The notes below the pieces were generated by a model, which saw nothing but the letters and a program-made list of their open reading frames with translations, was not told where the DNA came from and did not search any database. From Archaeoglobus sp. UBA234 (GTDB taxonomy: Archaea > Halobacteriota > Archaeoglobi > Archaeoglobales > Archaeoglobaceae), in the NCBI GenBank assembly GCA_002494625.1, contig DACH01000001.1:222422-286421 (forward strand): a stretch of DNA of 64,000 nt. The letters are read 5' to 3'. The position numbers and the translations under genes are program-made. Positions 1 through 8,550 of the stretch are shown piece by piece. Within the stretch, counting starts at the first letter, position 1, and each line of letters starts with the position of its first letter.

Positions 1-520
1 AGTTGATAACAAGCTGGAAACCATGAATATCTTCCATCAGTGTTGATATTGCGATTCCAAGCCCTGTAAAGGATATTGCTATCAGAACCATGAAAAACAT
101 GGAATAAATCAGACCATCAAGTGCCGGTCTGAAACCGACGAGGAAGCTGACGAACAGCATGAGAGTTCCCTGAATTATTGCGGTCGTGGCACCACCGATA
201 GTCCTGCCCAAAGATATGGTTGTCCTGCTCAGAGGGGAGACCATGATCTCCCTTAAAAATCCAAACTGTCTGTCCCAGACGATCGAGACTCCAGAAAAGG
301 TGCCGGTAAAAAGTACAACCATAGAAACTATCCCGGGTGCTAAAAAGTCAATATAGCTTAAATTTTCAGGCAGAGATGGAATCTGTGCTCTTCTGAAACC
401 TATTCCCAAAAAAGCAAGAAAGAAAATGGGCATGCCGAGTGAGCCAATTATTCTGCTTCTTGCTCTTATATACCTTTTCAGATCCCTTAACCACAGAACA
501 TATATTCCGTAAAGTTCCAT
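1..520 (-). CDS. ABC-2 type transporter permease (3' end outside window)
   Basis: Reading leftwards from the ATG at 518-520, the frame is open to the window edge, so only the first ~173 residues are present. The protein starts MELYGIYVLWLRDLKRY, then has hydrophobic segments and the loop LREIMVSPLSR typical of ABC-2 (DrrB/NodJ-like) permeases. It begins 18 bp after the stop of the ATPase gene, so the two form an operon. It probably builds the membrane channel of a multidrug, polysaccharide or lipid exporter; the substrate cannot be told from sequence. Confidence 0.85.
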   Translation of the reverse strand, partial: MELYGIYVLWLRDLKRYIRARSRIIGSLGMPIFFLAFLGIGFRRAQIPSLPENLSYIDFLAPGIVSMVVLFTGTFSGVSIVWDRQFGFLREIMVSPLSRTTISLGRTIGGATTAIIQGTLMLFVSFLVGFRPALDGLIYSMFFMVLIAISFTGLGIAISTLMEDIHGFQLVIN

Positions 521-538
521 TCTTATCACGCCCAAACA

Positions 539-1552
539 CTATCTCCCCATTCTTCTTGCCCTCATCACATGCAAGGCTCCTGATGAGGATTCTTCCCTGA
601 TTTTTCTTCCAGTAAGAAGGATGAAGACATCCTCAAGAGATGACTTCTTAAGGCTGACAGACTTTATTACAATCCCATTTTTATTTGCAAGGGAGAAAAT
701 CTGAGGAATGAGCCTTTCAGCTTCACCTGCAGATACCATCAAGCCCTCTTCTGTCCGTACAACCCTTAGATTTGCTGATTTCATAAGCTCAATAAAATCA
801 GATACATCACCTTCGGTAACAATCTCAATTGAGTCTTCACCAACCCTGTTTTTCAACCTCTCAACAGTATCCAGGGCGATTATATTTCCATGATCGATAA
901 TTGCAACCCTGTCACAGAGATTTTCAGCCTCTTCGATGTAATGAGTTGTCAGAATTATTGTTATATCCTCTTCTTTTCTAACTTTGTCAATATACTCCCA
1001 GATTTTCCTTCTTGTCTGAACATCAAGCCCAAGAGTTGGCTCATCCAGAAAAAGAACCTTGGGGAAGTGCATGAAACCCCTGGCGATTTCAAGTCTTCTC
1101 TGCATCCCTCCACTGAATTTTTTTACAAGTTCATCAGCCCTGTCTTCCAGTCCTACAAGTTTCAGGACTTCCTTTATTCTCTCATTCCTCTTTTTACCAT
1201 CCATTCCATATAGCCTACCATGGAAGTCAAGATTCTCCTTCGCTGTAAGCTCCACATCAAGAGTTGGCTCCTGAAAAACTATCCCGATGTTCTTTCTCAC
1301 TTCAGATGGATTTTTAACAATATCAAATCCGGCTATCTCGGCTTTTCCAGAGGTTGGTTTGAGGAGTGTGCAGAGCATTTTGATCAGGGTTGTTTTTCCC
1401 GCACCATTGGGTCCGAGAAGTCCAAAAACCTCTCCACTCACAACCTCAAAGGAAACTGAATTTACTGCCCTCAGCGACCCAAAATCCTTTGACAGATTTT
1501 CAACTCTGATTGCTACTGGCTGCAATTCCTCACCTCTCATGACAATTTTCAT
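539..1552 (-). CDS. ABC transporter ATP-binding protein (DrrA/ABC-2 exporter type)
   Basis: A 337-residue ATPase with Walker A GLLGPNGAGKTT near residues 44-55, Q-loop (VFQEPTLD), signature FSGGMQRR, Walker B VLFLDEPTLGLD and the switch His (TTHYIEEAE). A C-terminal ~90-residue extension with GLMVSAG/LEDVFILLTGR matches the DrrA/CcmA-like subfamily. It powers the permease encoded immediately downstream. The first ATG (MKIVMRGEEL) is used; a start at the second Met four codons in is equally possible. The cargo is unknown. Confidence 0.93.
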   Translation of the reverse strand: MKIVMRGEELQPVAIRVENLSKDFGSLRAVNSVSFEVVSGEVFGLLGPNGAGKTTLIKMLCTLLKPTSGKAEIAGFDIVKNPSEVRKNIGIVFQEPTLDVELTAKENLDFHGRLYGMDGKKRNERIKEVLKLVGLEDRADELVKKFSGGMQRRLEIARGFMHFPKVLFLDEPTLGLDVQTRRKIWEYIDKVRKEEDITIILTTHYIEEAENLCDRVAIIDHGNIIALDTVERLKNRVGEDSIEIVTEGDVSDFIELMKSANLRVVRTEEGLMVSAGEAERLIPQIFSLANKNGIVIKSVSLKKSSLEDVFILLTGRKIREESSSGALHVMRARRMGR

Positions 1553-1636
1553 GAGAGAACTTAAAACACTTTTGAATTGCCGGTTTCATCATGGGTTTTG
1601 GTTAACTTTTTATTGAATTCAATCAAGTAGTGACGG

Positions 1637-2860
1637 ATGCGGCTGAAGATGACAATATTTCTACTGATGGCTGTGGTTCTGCTGTCCGGATGTACATCCA
1701 ACGATATTTTGCCTGAAGGGTTGCCAGCACCCTCAATCCCATCTCTTGATGAGATCTCAAAGATGCTCCCGAAATTACCCTTTTTCGGTGGAGAAGAGAA
1801 TATAACCGACAACAAATCCCTTTCTGAATTTGAATCGACAATCAGAGGAGATAAAAAAGTAAATGAGAGTATTACCAGCAAAGATGATGAGAATTTATCC
1901 CAGGTTGTCTCTGAAATAAAAGAGGTATCGGAGATAAATGTAAAACCTGTTTTTGCTCAGCTCAACACATCCTCTGGACTGTGGGATGTTGTTTTTGAAA
2001 TTGAATTCAGAACCAATATAGCCGAAGAGTCTGGAGAGTGGACAATCACACTTCTGAAATCAGGAGATGTTGTAAAAAGAGCAAAAGCCTATACATCAGG
2101 TACAGACGATGGCTTTGAGGGCTTTGAAATAAAATTCTCCCTAAGTAAAGTAAAGGAGGACAGCAAGTACACTCTGAAGATTGAAAAAGATGTGGATGTT
2201 CTTCAAAAAGGTGGAAGCACAGTGGCAAGCTACAGAATTGAAAAAGAAATGGAGTTATCCCTCTCCCCCTCTCTCGAGATAGCTGATACAAATATCTCCT
2301 GTGGGGTTGTCGAGATATCCGTAAATCATTCGGGGCTTCTACCAGCAAAAATTAACATAGATATCTCGTTTACAGGAGGTGAGATGTTCACAAAAAGTTT
2401 CATGGTGACAGGAGGAGGAATTTACAGGGTTGATTTTGACAGCAATTTGAGAAGCAATATATTCGATGTGAAGAATGGGGGATCTACGATCATTCTGAAT
2501 CTGGAGAAGTACATCAGAATAGCCTCAACTCCTGGAAAAAATGCTTCGATAAAAATATCTTCCGGAAACAGTATATACGAACTCAAACTAGCTGCACCAA
2601 ATATCACCGTCGAAAGAGAAGATGGAAAGCTCATTTTAATGAACGGGAATGAAAACTTGCCAATATATATTGACTCTGTTATTGAGGTCGGGCAAAAAAC
2701 AATTCCCGTTGGTATACTGCTCTGCGATAAAATGGAGATAAAATCTTCATTTAATGGAAGGATAATAGTTGTAGGGGGACCAAACCTGTTCTGGGACGAC
2801 TATAAGGAGAGGTATTTAACAAAAAAGCCTGAAATCATACTCTTTGATGGTGAGATATGA
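1637..2860 (+). CDS. Predicted secreted lipoprotein, unknown function
   Basis: A 407-residue protein with an N-terminal signal (MRLKMTIFLLMAVVLLSGC) ending in a lipobox-like LSGC, so Cys19 is probably lipidated and the protein sits outside the membrane. The mature part is beta-rich, polar and Asn/Ser-rich with many potential N-glycosylation sites, consistent with an extracytoplasmic domain. I do not recognise a family. It is divergent from the ABC exporter genes (85 bp between starts) and could be regulated with or secreted by them, but nothing in the sequence proves that. Confidence 0.75.
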   Translation: MRLKMTIFLLMAVVLLSGCTSNDILPEGLPAPSIPSLDEISKMLPKLPFFGGEENITDNKSLSEFESTIRGDKKVNESITSKDDENLSQVVSEIKEVSEINVKPVFAQLNTSSGLWDVVFEIEFRTNIAEESGEWTITLLKSGDVVKRAKAYTSGTDDGFEGFEIKFSLSKVKEDSKYTLKIEKDVDVLQKGGSTVASYRIEKEMELSLSPSLEIADTNISCGVVEISVNHSGLLPAKINIDISFTGGEMFTKSFMVTGGGIYRVDFDSNLRSNIFDVKNGGSTIILNLEKYIRIASTPGKNASIKISSGNSIYELKLAAPNITVEREDGKLILMNGNENLPIYIDSVIEVGQKTIPVGILLCDKMEIKSSFNGRIIVVGGPNLFWDDYKERYLTKKPEIILFDGEI

Positions 2861-2880
2861 AATCGTATGAAAATTGAAAC

Positions 2881-3237
2881 TTATCTGTGGAGTTCCTCAT
2901 GAGAGGCTTTCATGAGGGCGAGATATATATTTGCTCTCAATGTGTTCTCAAAATATGCTGTGTCTGGCTCTAAAACAGCAAACTTTTTGGGGATCGGGAT
3001 AAGTAAGGGTTCCTCACAGCAATAGCAGAATTTCCCTGTAGTATCTACAATCAGGCTGACTTTTTCAGGATTTTCCCTGCTCACCGCTACAAAAAGACCC
3101 TTTGAACTGTTTTTCTTTATAATTTCCATCAGCTCCTTAACCGGATACTTTTCAAGGAGCTTTTCAACGATTATATTACCGAGTTCGAGTATCTGGGGTG
3201 GGGCGGTTATTCTATGCTCTTCCTCAAGTTCAGTCAT
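2881..3237 (-). CDS. Hypothetical protein, 118 aa
   Basis: A small soluble alpha/beta protein starting MTELEEEHRITAPP. It contains a clustered-cysteine segment (KFCYCCEEP) that could bind metal or form disulfides, and it has no membrane segment. It is convergent with the lipoprotein gene upstream (20 bp) and divergent from hisH. No family recognised. Codon usage and composition look like the neighbours, and the Met start is plausible, so it is probably a real gene. Confidence 0.65.
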   Translation of the reverse strand: MTELEEEHRITAPPQILELGNIIVEKLLEKYPVKELMEIIKKNSSKGLFVAVSRENPEKVSLIVDTTGKFCYCCEEPLLIPIPKKFAVLEPDTAYFENTLRANIYLALMKASHEELHR

Positions 3238-3337
3238 TTCAGAGGAAGTACGCCCAATAAAATAAAAACTTTCTGCTATACCAGATCATTTCCATCGGTA
3301 GACAAATTTTTTAAACCTCTTACCCTTTCTTGAGAAA

Positions 3338-3922
3338 GTGATAGCAATACTGGATTATGGTGTTGGAAACCTAAAGAGCATTTTTAAAGCACTTTCGAAA
3401 GTAGGAGGCTCTCCAGAAATTACAAGAAAGCCTGAAGACCTCGAAACAGCTGATGCAATAGTTCTTCCCGGTGTTGGTGCAGTGAAGCCAGCAATGGAGA
3501 AGTTAAGAGAGTTTGAGAGAACAATAAAATCTTCTGAGGTTCCTGTTATCGGTATATGCCTTGGAATGCAGCTTTTCGCTACTGAAAGTCTTGAAGGTGG
3601 TAGACATAGATGTCTTAACATCATCCCAGGAGTTGTGAAGAGGTTTCCTGAAAGTTCTGGCAAGATCCCTCATATGGGCTGGAACCAGATTAAAATTGCA
3701 AAAAAGCATCCTGTATTTGATGGAATCGAGGATGAGAGTTTCTTCTACTTTGTGCATTCATATTATTTAGAGACCAGTATGAATTATGTTATAGGAAATA
3801 CTAACTACGGTATTGAATTTGCATCTGCTGTAGCCAAGGATAATTTCCTCGGGGTACAGTTCCATCCAGAAAAAAGTGGAGATAACGGTTTACTCTTGCT
3901 TAAAAACTTCGTTGAACTTTAG
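3338..3922 (+). CDS. hisH: Imidazole glycerol phosphate synthase, glutamine amidotransferase subunit HisH
   Basis: HisH hydrolyses glutamine and channels ammonia to HisF for histidine and AICAR formation. The 194 residues begin IAILDYGVGNLKSI, typical of HisH. The class-I triad is visible: nucleophile Cys74 in GICLGMQ, and His176/Glu178 in VQFHPEKSG. PHMGWN is the usual substrate-side motif. The start is GTG. The 3' end overlaps the convergent RHH gene by 4 nt. hisF and other his genes are not in the window, so the gene stands alone here. Confidence 0.95.
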   Translation: MIAILDYGVGNLKSIFKALSKVGGSPEITRKPEDLETADAIVLPGVGAVKPAMEKLREFERTIKSSEVPVIGICLGMQLFATESLEGGRHRCLNIIPGVVKRFPESSGKIPHMGWNQIKIAKKHPVFDGIEDESFFYFVHSYYLETSMNYVIGNTNYGIEFASAVAKDNFLGVQFHPEKSGDNGLLLLKNFVEL

Positions 3923-4476
3923 TCTTCCTCTTCTTTCATTTTCACGAGTCTGAGCTTTCCATATCCTTCATAAATCTTTACCGGAATGTTCTGAGCTTTG
4001 AAAACATTTTCAAAAAACACCTTCAGAAACCTCTGTGCCGTGTGTGTTGAAAGGATGAGAGTGTAGCTTCCCTCCCCATCAATTTTAACCCTGAACCAGT
4101 TCCCAACTTCCATGTATCTGAGAACATCGTAAACATCGGCCAGACCCTTATTCTTGTACTGAATCCCATGCTCATAGCCAATCTTTTCCATAATATCCCA
4201 GAACTCATCTGAGGCTTTTTTGTTCAGTTCCTCCCACATTGCTGTCCAGTGTTCTATGTCAACGATGCAGTGTTCTCCATCAGACAAAAAGTCAGTATAA
4301 ATCTTGGTGACGTCAGGCGTTATTTTGGTGGCTGCATTTTCGAGCTCAAAATATGTGTTTATGGCTCTTCTTATAATTTCAGAAATAGTTGTATTCTTTT
4401 TCCTCACAAGAATATTCAGCATTTCTTCCGATTTTTTGTCCAATGCTACCGAAACTCTTGTAAATTTTTTTGCCAT
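3919..4476 (-). CDS. Ribbon-helix-helix (CopG-type) protein with C-terminal effector-like domain
   Basis: Residues ~5-45 (TRVSVALDKKSEEMLNILV...ISEIIRRAINTYFE) fit a ribbon-helix-helix DNA-binding fold: a beta strand followed by two helices. Residues ~50-185 form a separate alpha/beta domain I cannot assign; it may be a ligand-binding or dimerisation module. It is probably a transcription regulator. It diverges from the malic enzyme gene across 131 bp, so that promoter or its own is a plausible target. Family naming of the C-terminal half is open. Confidence 0.75.
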   Translation of the reverse strand: MAKKFTRVSVALDKKSEEMLNILVRKKNTTISEIIRRAINTYFELENAATKITPDVTKIYTDFLSDGEHCIVDIEHWTAMWEELNKKASDEFWDIMEKIGYEHGIQYKNKGLADVYDVLRYMEVGNWFRVKIDGEGSYTLILSTHTAQRFLKVFFENVFKAQNIPVKIYEGYGKLRLVKMKEEED

Positions 4477-4607
4477 TAATCTCCCATCAATTATTTAGTT
4501 AATAAACTTTATGCATTATACCTAATATTTTCCACACTTTATTAAAATTCATAGGAAACGATTATTAACTTCATAATTTAAAATGATTTAAAAGGAGGTG
4601 CAAAATT

Positions 4608-5990
4608 TTGAAAAAAGTAACAGTCGAACAGCTCCTCGAAAAAGCAAAACTTCCTGAAAAAATTTCAAGCTCATGGCATAAACATTATAGGGGAAAAATA
4701 GAGGTCCTGCCAAAATGTGCGATAAGAACCCTTGGTGATTTCAGCGTATGGTACACTCCAGGAGTTGCAAAACCCTGCCTTGAAATCGCGGATGATCCAG
4801 AAAAGGTCTATGACTACACCAACAGCTGGAATACTGTTGCAATAGCAACTGATGGTACGAGAGTACTCGGACTTGGAGATATAGGTCCCCGAGCTGCCCT
4901 CCCGGTCATGGAAGGAAAAGCTTTGCTCTTCAAGTACCTTGGCGGTGTTGATGCCTTCCCCATTGTCATAGACGAAAAAGACCCTGAAAAGTTTATAGAA
5001 ATTATCAAAGCTATCTCCCCATCATTTGGGGGGATTAATCTCGAAGATATAGCCAAGCCGAAGTGTTTCTACATCCTCGAGAGGTTAAAAGAGGAACTCG
5101 ATATTCCCGTGTGGCATGACGACCAGCAGGGAACTGCAACAGCAACACTTGCCGCAACCCTTGGAGCCCTTGAGGTTGTTGGTAAGAAACTTTCTGATGT
5201 TTATATATCCGTTATCGGAGTTGGGGCTGCAAATGTTGCAGGGGTCAGACTCTTGATAGCCGCAGGTGCTGACCCCAAAAAGATCTTTATAGTGGATAGC
5301 AAAGGTCTTTTGAATTCTGGTAGAAAGGATATTGAGGCTCAAAAGGACAGAGACCCCTACAAGTGGAAGTACTGCCTTGAAACCAATGGAGAACAGAGAG
5401 AAGGTGGGATGGAGGAGGCTATAAAGGGGACAGATGTTCTCATTGCTGCAAGCAAGCCAGGACCTGGAGTCATAAAAAGGGAGTGGATAGCGAGTATGAA
5501 CGATGATGCAATAGTTTTTCTGGAGGCAAATCCCATTCCAGAGATGTGGCCCTGGGAGGCAAAGGATGCGGGAGCAAGAATAGTTGGAACCGGTCGAAGT
5601 GATTTTCCCAATCAGGTGAACAACAGCTTAGTATTCCCAGCCGTCTTCAGAGGTGTTTTTGAAGTTAGAGCTAAAACAATAACAGATGAAATGGCAATCG
5701 CTGCAGCAAAAGCTCTTGTTAATTTCGCAGAAAGAAAAGGATTACATGAAGACTATGTTATACCCCACATGACCGAGACAGATGTATTTCCTGAGGTCGC
5801 AACCGCAGTTGCTCTGAAGGCAATTGAACAGGGATTAGCGAGGCTGAAGCTTTCCAAGGAAGAAATATACACGCACGCAAGAAGTATGATTATGATATCA
5901 GAGGAAAAGATAAGAATGCTGATGCAAACAGGCTTCATTCCGGAGCCCCCTAACGGTATAGAGCTTGACATTGATTTGACAGTAGAGTGA
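4608..5990 (+). CDS. NAD(P)-dependent malic enzyme (malate oxidoreductase, decarboxylating)
   Basis: A 460-residue protein of the bacterial/archaeal malic enzyme family: malate + NAD(P)+ to pyruvate + CO2. Visible are VWYTPGVAKPCL (Tyr region), the metal/substrate segment IPVWHDDQQGTA, the Rossmann motif VIGVGAANVAGV, and the C-terminal FPNQVNNSLVFPAVFRG. The start is TTG at 4608, chosen because a strong GGAGGTG lies at 4594-4600. It is monocistronic. It links C4 acids to pyruvate and may supply NADPH; the F420H2:NADP oxidoreductase gene follows at 6108. Confidence 0.94.
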   Translation: MKKVTVEQLLEKAKLPEKISSSWHKHYRGKIEVLPKCAIRTLGDFSVWYTPGVAKPCLEIADDPEKVYDYTNSWNTVAIATDGTRVLGLGDIGPRAALPVMEGKALLFKYLGGVDAFPIVIDEKDPEKFIEIIKAISPSFGGINLEDIAKPKCFYILERLKEELDIPVWHDDQQGTATATLAATLGALEVVGKKLSDVYISVIGVGAANVAGVRLLIAAGADPKKIFIVDSKGLLNSGRKDIEAQKDRDPYKWKYCLETNGEQREGGMEEAIKGTDVLIAASKPGPGVIKREWIASMNDDAIVFLEANPIPEMWPWEAKDAGARIVGTGRSDFPNQVNNSLVFPAVFRGVFEVRAKTITDEMAIAAAKALVNFAERKGLHEDYVIPHMTETDVFPEVATAVALKAIEQGLARLKLSKEEIYTHARSMIMISEEKIRMLMQTGFIPEPPNGIELDIDLTVE

Positions 5991-6107
5991 GCTTTAGCGA
6001 AAAAAGTAAGCTCTGTTGTGAAGTTACTGCATAACCTCGTAAATAATTTTTAAATTCTAAAATACAGGATAGAGAAAAATAGACTTAAATGTAATTAAGG
6101 TGATTGA

Positions 6108-6761
6108 ATGAAAATAGCATTGCTTGGCGGAACTGGACACCTTGGGGTGGGGCTTGCTGTCAGGTTTGCAATTCTGGGTCACGATGTGATTGTGGGTTCG
6201 AGAAGGCTCGAAAAAGCTTTAAAGAAAGCCGAAGAATACAACCAGATTCTGGAGAGCCTCGGGGAGAAGTCGAAAGTCAGGGGTCTCGCAAATAAGGAGG
6301 CAGCAAAAGAGGCTGAGGTCTCGATATTCACAATTCCATGGAACCATGCTTTCTCAACAGCTGAATTGCTTAAAGAAGAGTTAAAAAGTAAGATAGTGGT
6401 CTCTCCCCTCGTTCCGATGGAAAAAATAGGAGATGTTTTTCTTTATAAAAAATTGCCGGAAGGTTCTGCTGCTGAGAAGCTGAATTCAATTCTGGAGAGC
6501 AGAGTGGTTTCAGCCTATCACAACCTCCCTGCAGAAAGGTTTGCAACCTTTGAAGAAAAATTCAGCTGGGATGTTGCAGTCTGTGGAGATGATGAGAAGG
6601 CAAAAAAAACTGTAATCGAGCTTACAAACCAGATCGAAGGTCTCAATGCCTATGATGCTGGTCCTCTAGCAGTATCCTCAATGGTAGAAAGCATCACTCC
6701 TCTTCTGATCAATATCATGGTTCGCAATAAGAAAAAGAACCTGGGTGTGAGATTTGTCTGA
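6108..6761 (+). CDS. fno: F420H2:NADP oxidoreductase (NADPH-dependent F420 reductase)
   Basis: Transfers hydride between coenzyme F420 and NADP. The 217 residues start with the dinucleotide-binding segment KIALLGGTGHLGVGLA and the basic VGSRRLEKA loop that selects the NADP phosphate. The central FTIPWNHAFS and VSPLVPM segments match the Fno family, and length is normal. The start is ATG with GGTGAT at 6099-6104. It is convergent with the phosphoesterase gene at 6783. Presence of this enzyme argues for an F420-using archaeon. Confidence 0.93.
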   Translation: MKIALLGGTGHLGVGLAVRFAILGHDVIVGSRRLEKALKKAEEYNQILESLGEKSKVRGLANKEAAKEAEVSIFTIPWNHAFSTAELLKEELKSKIVVSPLVPMEKIGDVFLYKKLPEGSAAEKLNSILESRVVSAYHNLPAERFATFEEKFSWDVAVCGDDEKAKKTVIELTNQIEGLNAYDAGPLAVSSMVESITPLLINIMVRNKKKNLGVRFV

Positions 6762-6782
6762 TTTCTCTTTTAAATTTTTCAA

Positions 6783-7154
6783 TCACTTCAAACCCGTCAG
6801 AATCAAAAGCCAGGCGTTTTCTCCACCTTTTGGAAACCTTATGAGAATGTAAACTCCCTTTAACTTCTTTCCCAAAAGTCTTATCTTTATCTCAGTCTCG
6901 GTTCTTTTCAGGAGCTCGTATTCCCCCTTATCCCATATTCTGACCCTTCCTGCACCATAGAGACCTTCCGGTATTTCACCTTCAAAATCCATGTAGTCAA
7001 TATCATGATCCTCAACCTGTATTGCAAGTCTTCTCTCTCCTCTTTTTGCTGGAAATCCCTTTGGAACTGCCCAGCTTTTTGCAATCCCATCCATTTCAAG
7101 GCGAAAGTCATAGTGATGAGTTCTTGCAAAATGCTCCTGAACTACAAATTTCAT
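6783..7154 (-). CDS. Stand-alone LigD-type DNA 3'-phosphoesterase
   Basis: A 123-residue single-domain version of the bacterial LigD phosphoesterase module, which heals 3' ends by removing 3'-ribonucleotides and 3'-phosphates. The known catalytic residues of the Pseudomonas enzyme (His42, His48, Asp50, Arg52, His84, Tyr88) all appear here at a constant offset: His8, His14, Asp16, Arg18, His50 and Tyr54, in QEHFARTHHYDFRLEMDG and VEDHDIDY. No ligase or polymerase domain is attached and no Ku gene is adjacent. It likely acts in DNA end repair. Confidence 0.9.
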   Translation of the reverse strand: MKFVVQEHFARTHHYDFRLEMDGIAKSWAVPKGFPAKRGERRLAIQVEDHDIDYMDFEGEIPEGLYGAGRVRIWDKGEYELLKRTETEIKIRLLGKKLKGVYILIRFPKGGENAWLLILTGLK

Positions 7155-7200
7155 GAAACAAATACGAAGAAAAAAATTAAAAATTGTTGCCGGGTTGACT

Positions 7201-7344
7201 TTAGCAGGCTAACTCCAATCGCAAGTATGACTCCAGTATCCAATCCGATTTTCGCACCTTATATTTTGCCTCAAATCTCTCCGAAAGTGCATTTTGGATT
7301 GTCTCAAAAAATTCACCTCCAGTATAATTTACCTCCAGTACCAT
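7201..7344 (-). CDS. Possible small ORF or gene remnant (47 aa)
   Basis: In the 200 bp between the membrane-protein gene and the phosphoesterase gene, a frame starts at the ATG at 7342-7344 (MVLEVNYTGGEFFETIQ) and runs 47 residues to TAA at 7201-7203. The sequence looks protein-like (balanced, charged). A different frame over the last third reads as a hydrophobic segment (VILAIGVSLLK), so this may be a frameshifted remnant of a small membrane protein rather than an intact gene. There is no clear ribosome-binding site. Confidence 0.3.
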   Translation of the reverse strand: MVLEVNYTGGEFFETIQNALSERFEAKYKVRKSDWILESYLRLELAC

Positions 7345-7355
7345 ACCCAGACAAC

Positions 7356-8294
7356 TTATAAAGTCCTCAAAAATCGGAAAATCCAGAGAAAAGTCACCAC
7401 ACCCACAACAGACATCCCGACTGAGCCATTTAATTCCAGTACAATGTCGAAGAAAATAAGGAAAGGGGTTAGCAAACCGAGCACGAGTTTGACCGTCTCC
7501 TTCGGGTTGAAGTTTTCGTAATTTATTGTTTCAAATCTTCCGTAGAGTATAAGAAAGAGATAAATTGCTACCATACAGGGAACTAACGGATGAATCGAGG
7601 TTTCAGGTGTGACAAAGAAAAGGATGAACATTGAAACTGTGAATAAAACCCCAAAAATATAGTTGTTTTTCAGAGAAAAGAATCTGATACTATAAAACTC
7701 AGCCCTCACTCCCTTTGAGGCAAAACCTATCAGGAAAACTGAGAGCAAAAGGAAAGCCAGATACTGAAACAAAGGAGGGTGGTAGTTTTGAAAGATAAAA
7801 ATGAGAAACACGACAAAGATGAAAATGGCAAAAACCTTTTTAGTGCCCTCTCTGCTCAAAAGTGTCTTCTCCCTGAATTCAGGGTAGAGCGCATGTATCA
7901 AGAGAATGGGAATGGTAATGCTGAAAACGGCATGAAAAATTGAAAGCCATACTGCCCAGACAAAATTTATCCCGGCAAACCTCCCATACTCCCCAAGTTT
8001 TCCAAGATCCTCCCAATTAGGATCAAAAAAAGATTTTACAGCAACACCCTCTTCAATAATTCCGTAAGCCACGCCCAGAAGCATAAGACTGCCATAGCCC
8101 CGGAATCTCACCCATACCTCTCTTACAAGCAATACCCCGCTTCCGTAAAGACCCCAGATAAACAGGAAAGTAATCGGATTTATTATTTCGAGAGGTGGCG
8201 ATGAGCCACTCACAACCTCTCCAAAGAAGGCTGAAAGCAGAGATAGCTTTAACGCAACCTTTTTCTCCCTCTCGATTATATCACCCTTTTTCAA
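7356..8294 (-). CDS. Polytopic membrane protein, unknown function
   Basis: 312 residues with roughly ten hydrophobic segments separated by short charged loops, starting at a TTG (MKKGDIIEREKKVALKLS). An acidic pair, GIIEEGVAVKSFF, lies between the second and third hydrophobic stretches. This loosely recalls the Glu-Glu motif of CPBP-type intramembrane proteases, but the later Arg/His motifs are not evident, so I do not assign that family. The region upstream to the next gene (8295-8550) contains no ORF and presumably carries two divergent promoters. Confidence 0.75.
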   Translation of the reverse strand: MKKGDIIEREKKVALKLSLLSAFFGEVVSGSSPPLEIINPITFLFIWGLYGSGVLLVREVWVRFRGYGSLMLLGVAYGIIEEGVAVKSFFDPNWEDLGKLGEYGRFAGINFVWAVWLSIFHAVFSITIPILLIHALYPEFREKTLLSREGTKKVFAIFIFVVFLIFIFQNYHPPLFQYLAFLLLSVFLIGFASKGVRAEFYSIRFFSLKNNYIFGVLFTVSMFILFFVTPETSIHPLVPCMVAIYLFLILYGRFETINYENFNPKETVKLVLGLLTPFLIFFDIVLELNGSVGMSVVGVVTFLWIFRFLRTL

Positions 8295-8550
8295 ACACCC
8301 ATATCCTTTTATAGAACCATTTTTGGAGAATCAATGCCTTCTTTCGCATCTTTACTCTCCTGTCTCACCCATGACACATGGTCTCTCCTTTCACCACAAC
8401 CTGTGCTTTTCACTTTCGATCTAAAATAAACAGAGAATGATAAATTGTTTTCTGTGAAATCTATCAAAGCAGGTTAGAGAAAGATTGAACTGTGATAGAT
8501 GAGTGTAATAGAAAGTGTGATATATTCACCAAAATTACAAAGAATGGCAT
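8295..8550. other. Intergenic region, no gene seen
   Basis: 256 bp between two divergent genes. It is T/C-rich on its left half and AT-rich on its right half. I see no credible ORF, structured RNA or repeat, only what should be two back-to-back promoters. Confidence 0.5.

Noticed and set aside
7356..8294. CPBP-type intramembrane protease assignment for the 312-aa membrane protein
   Set aside because: Only a Glu-Glu pair fits; the other CPBP motifs are not visible.
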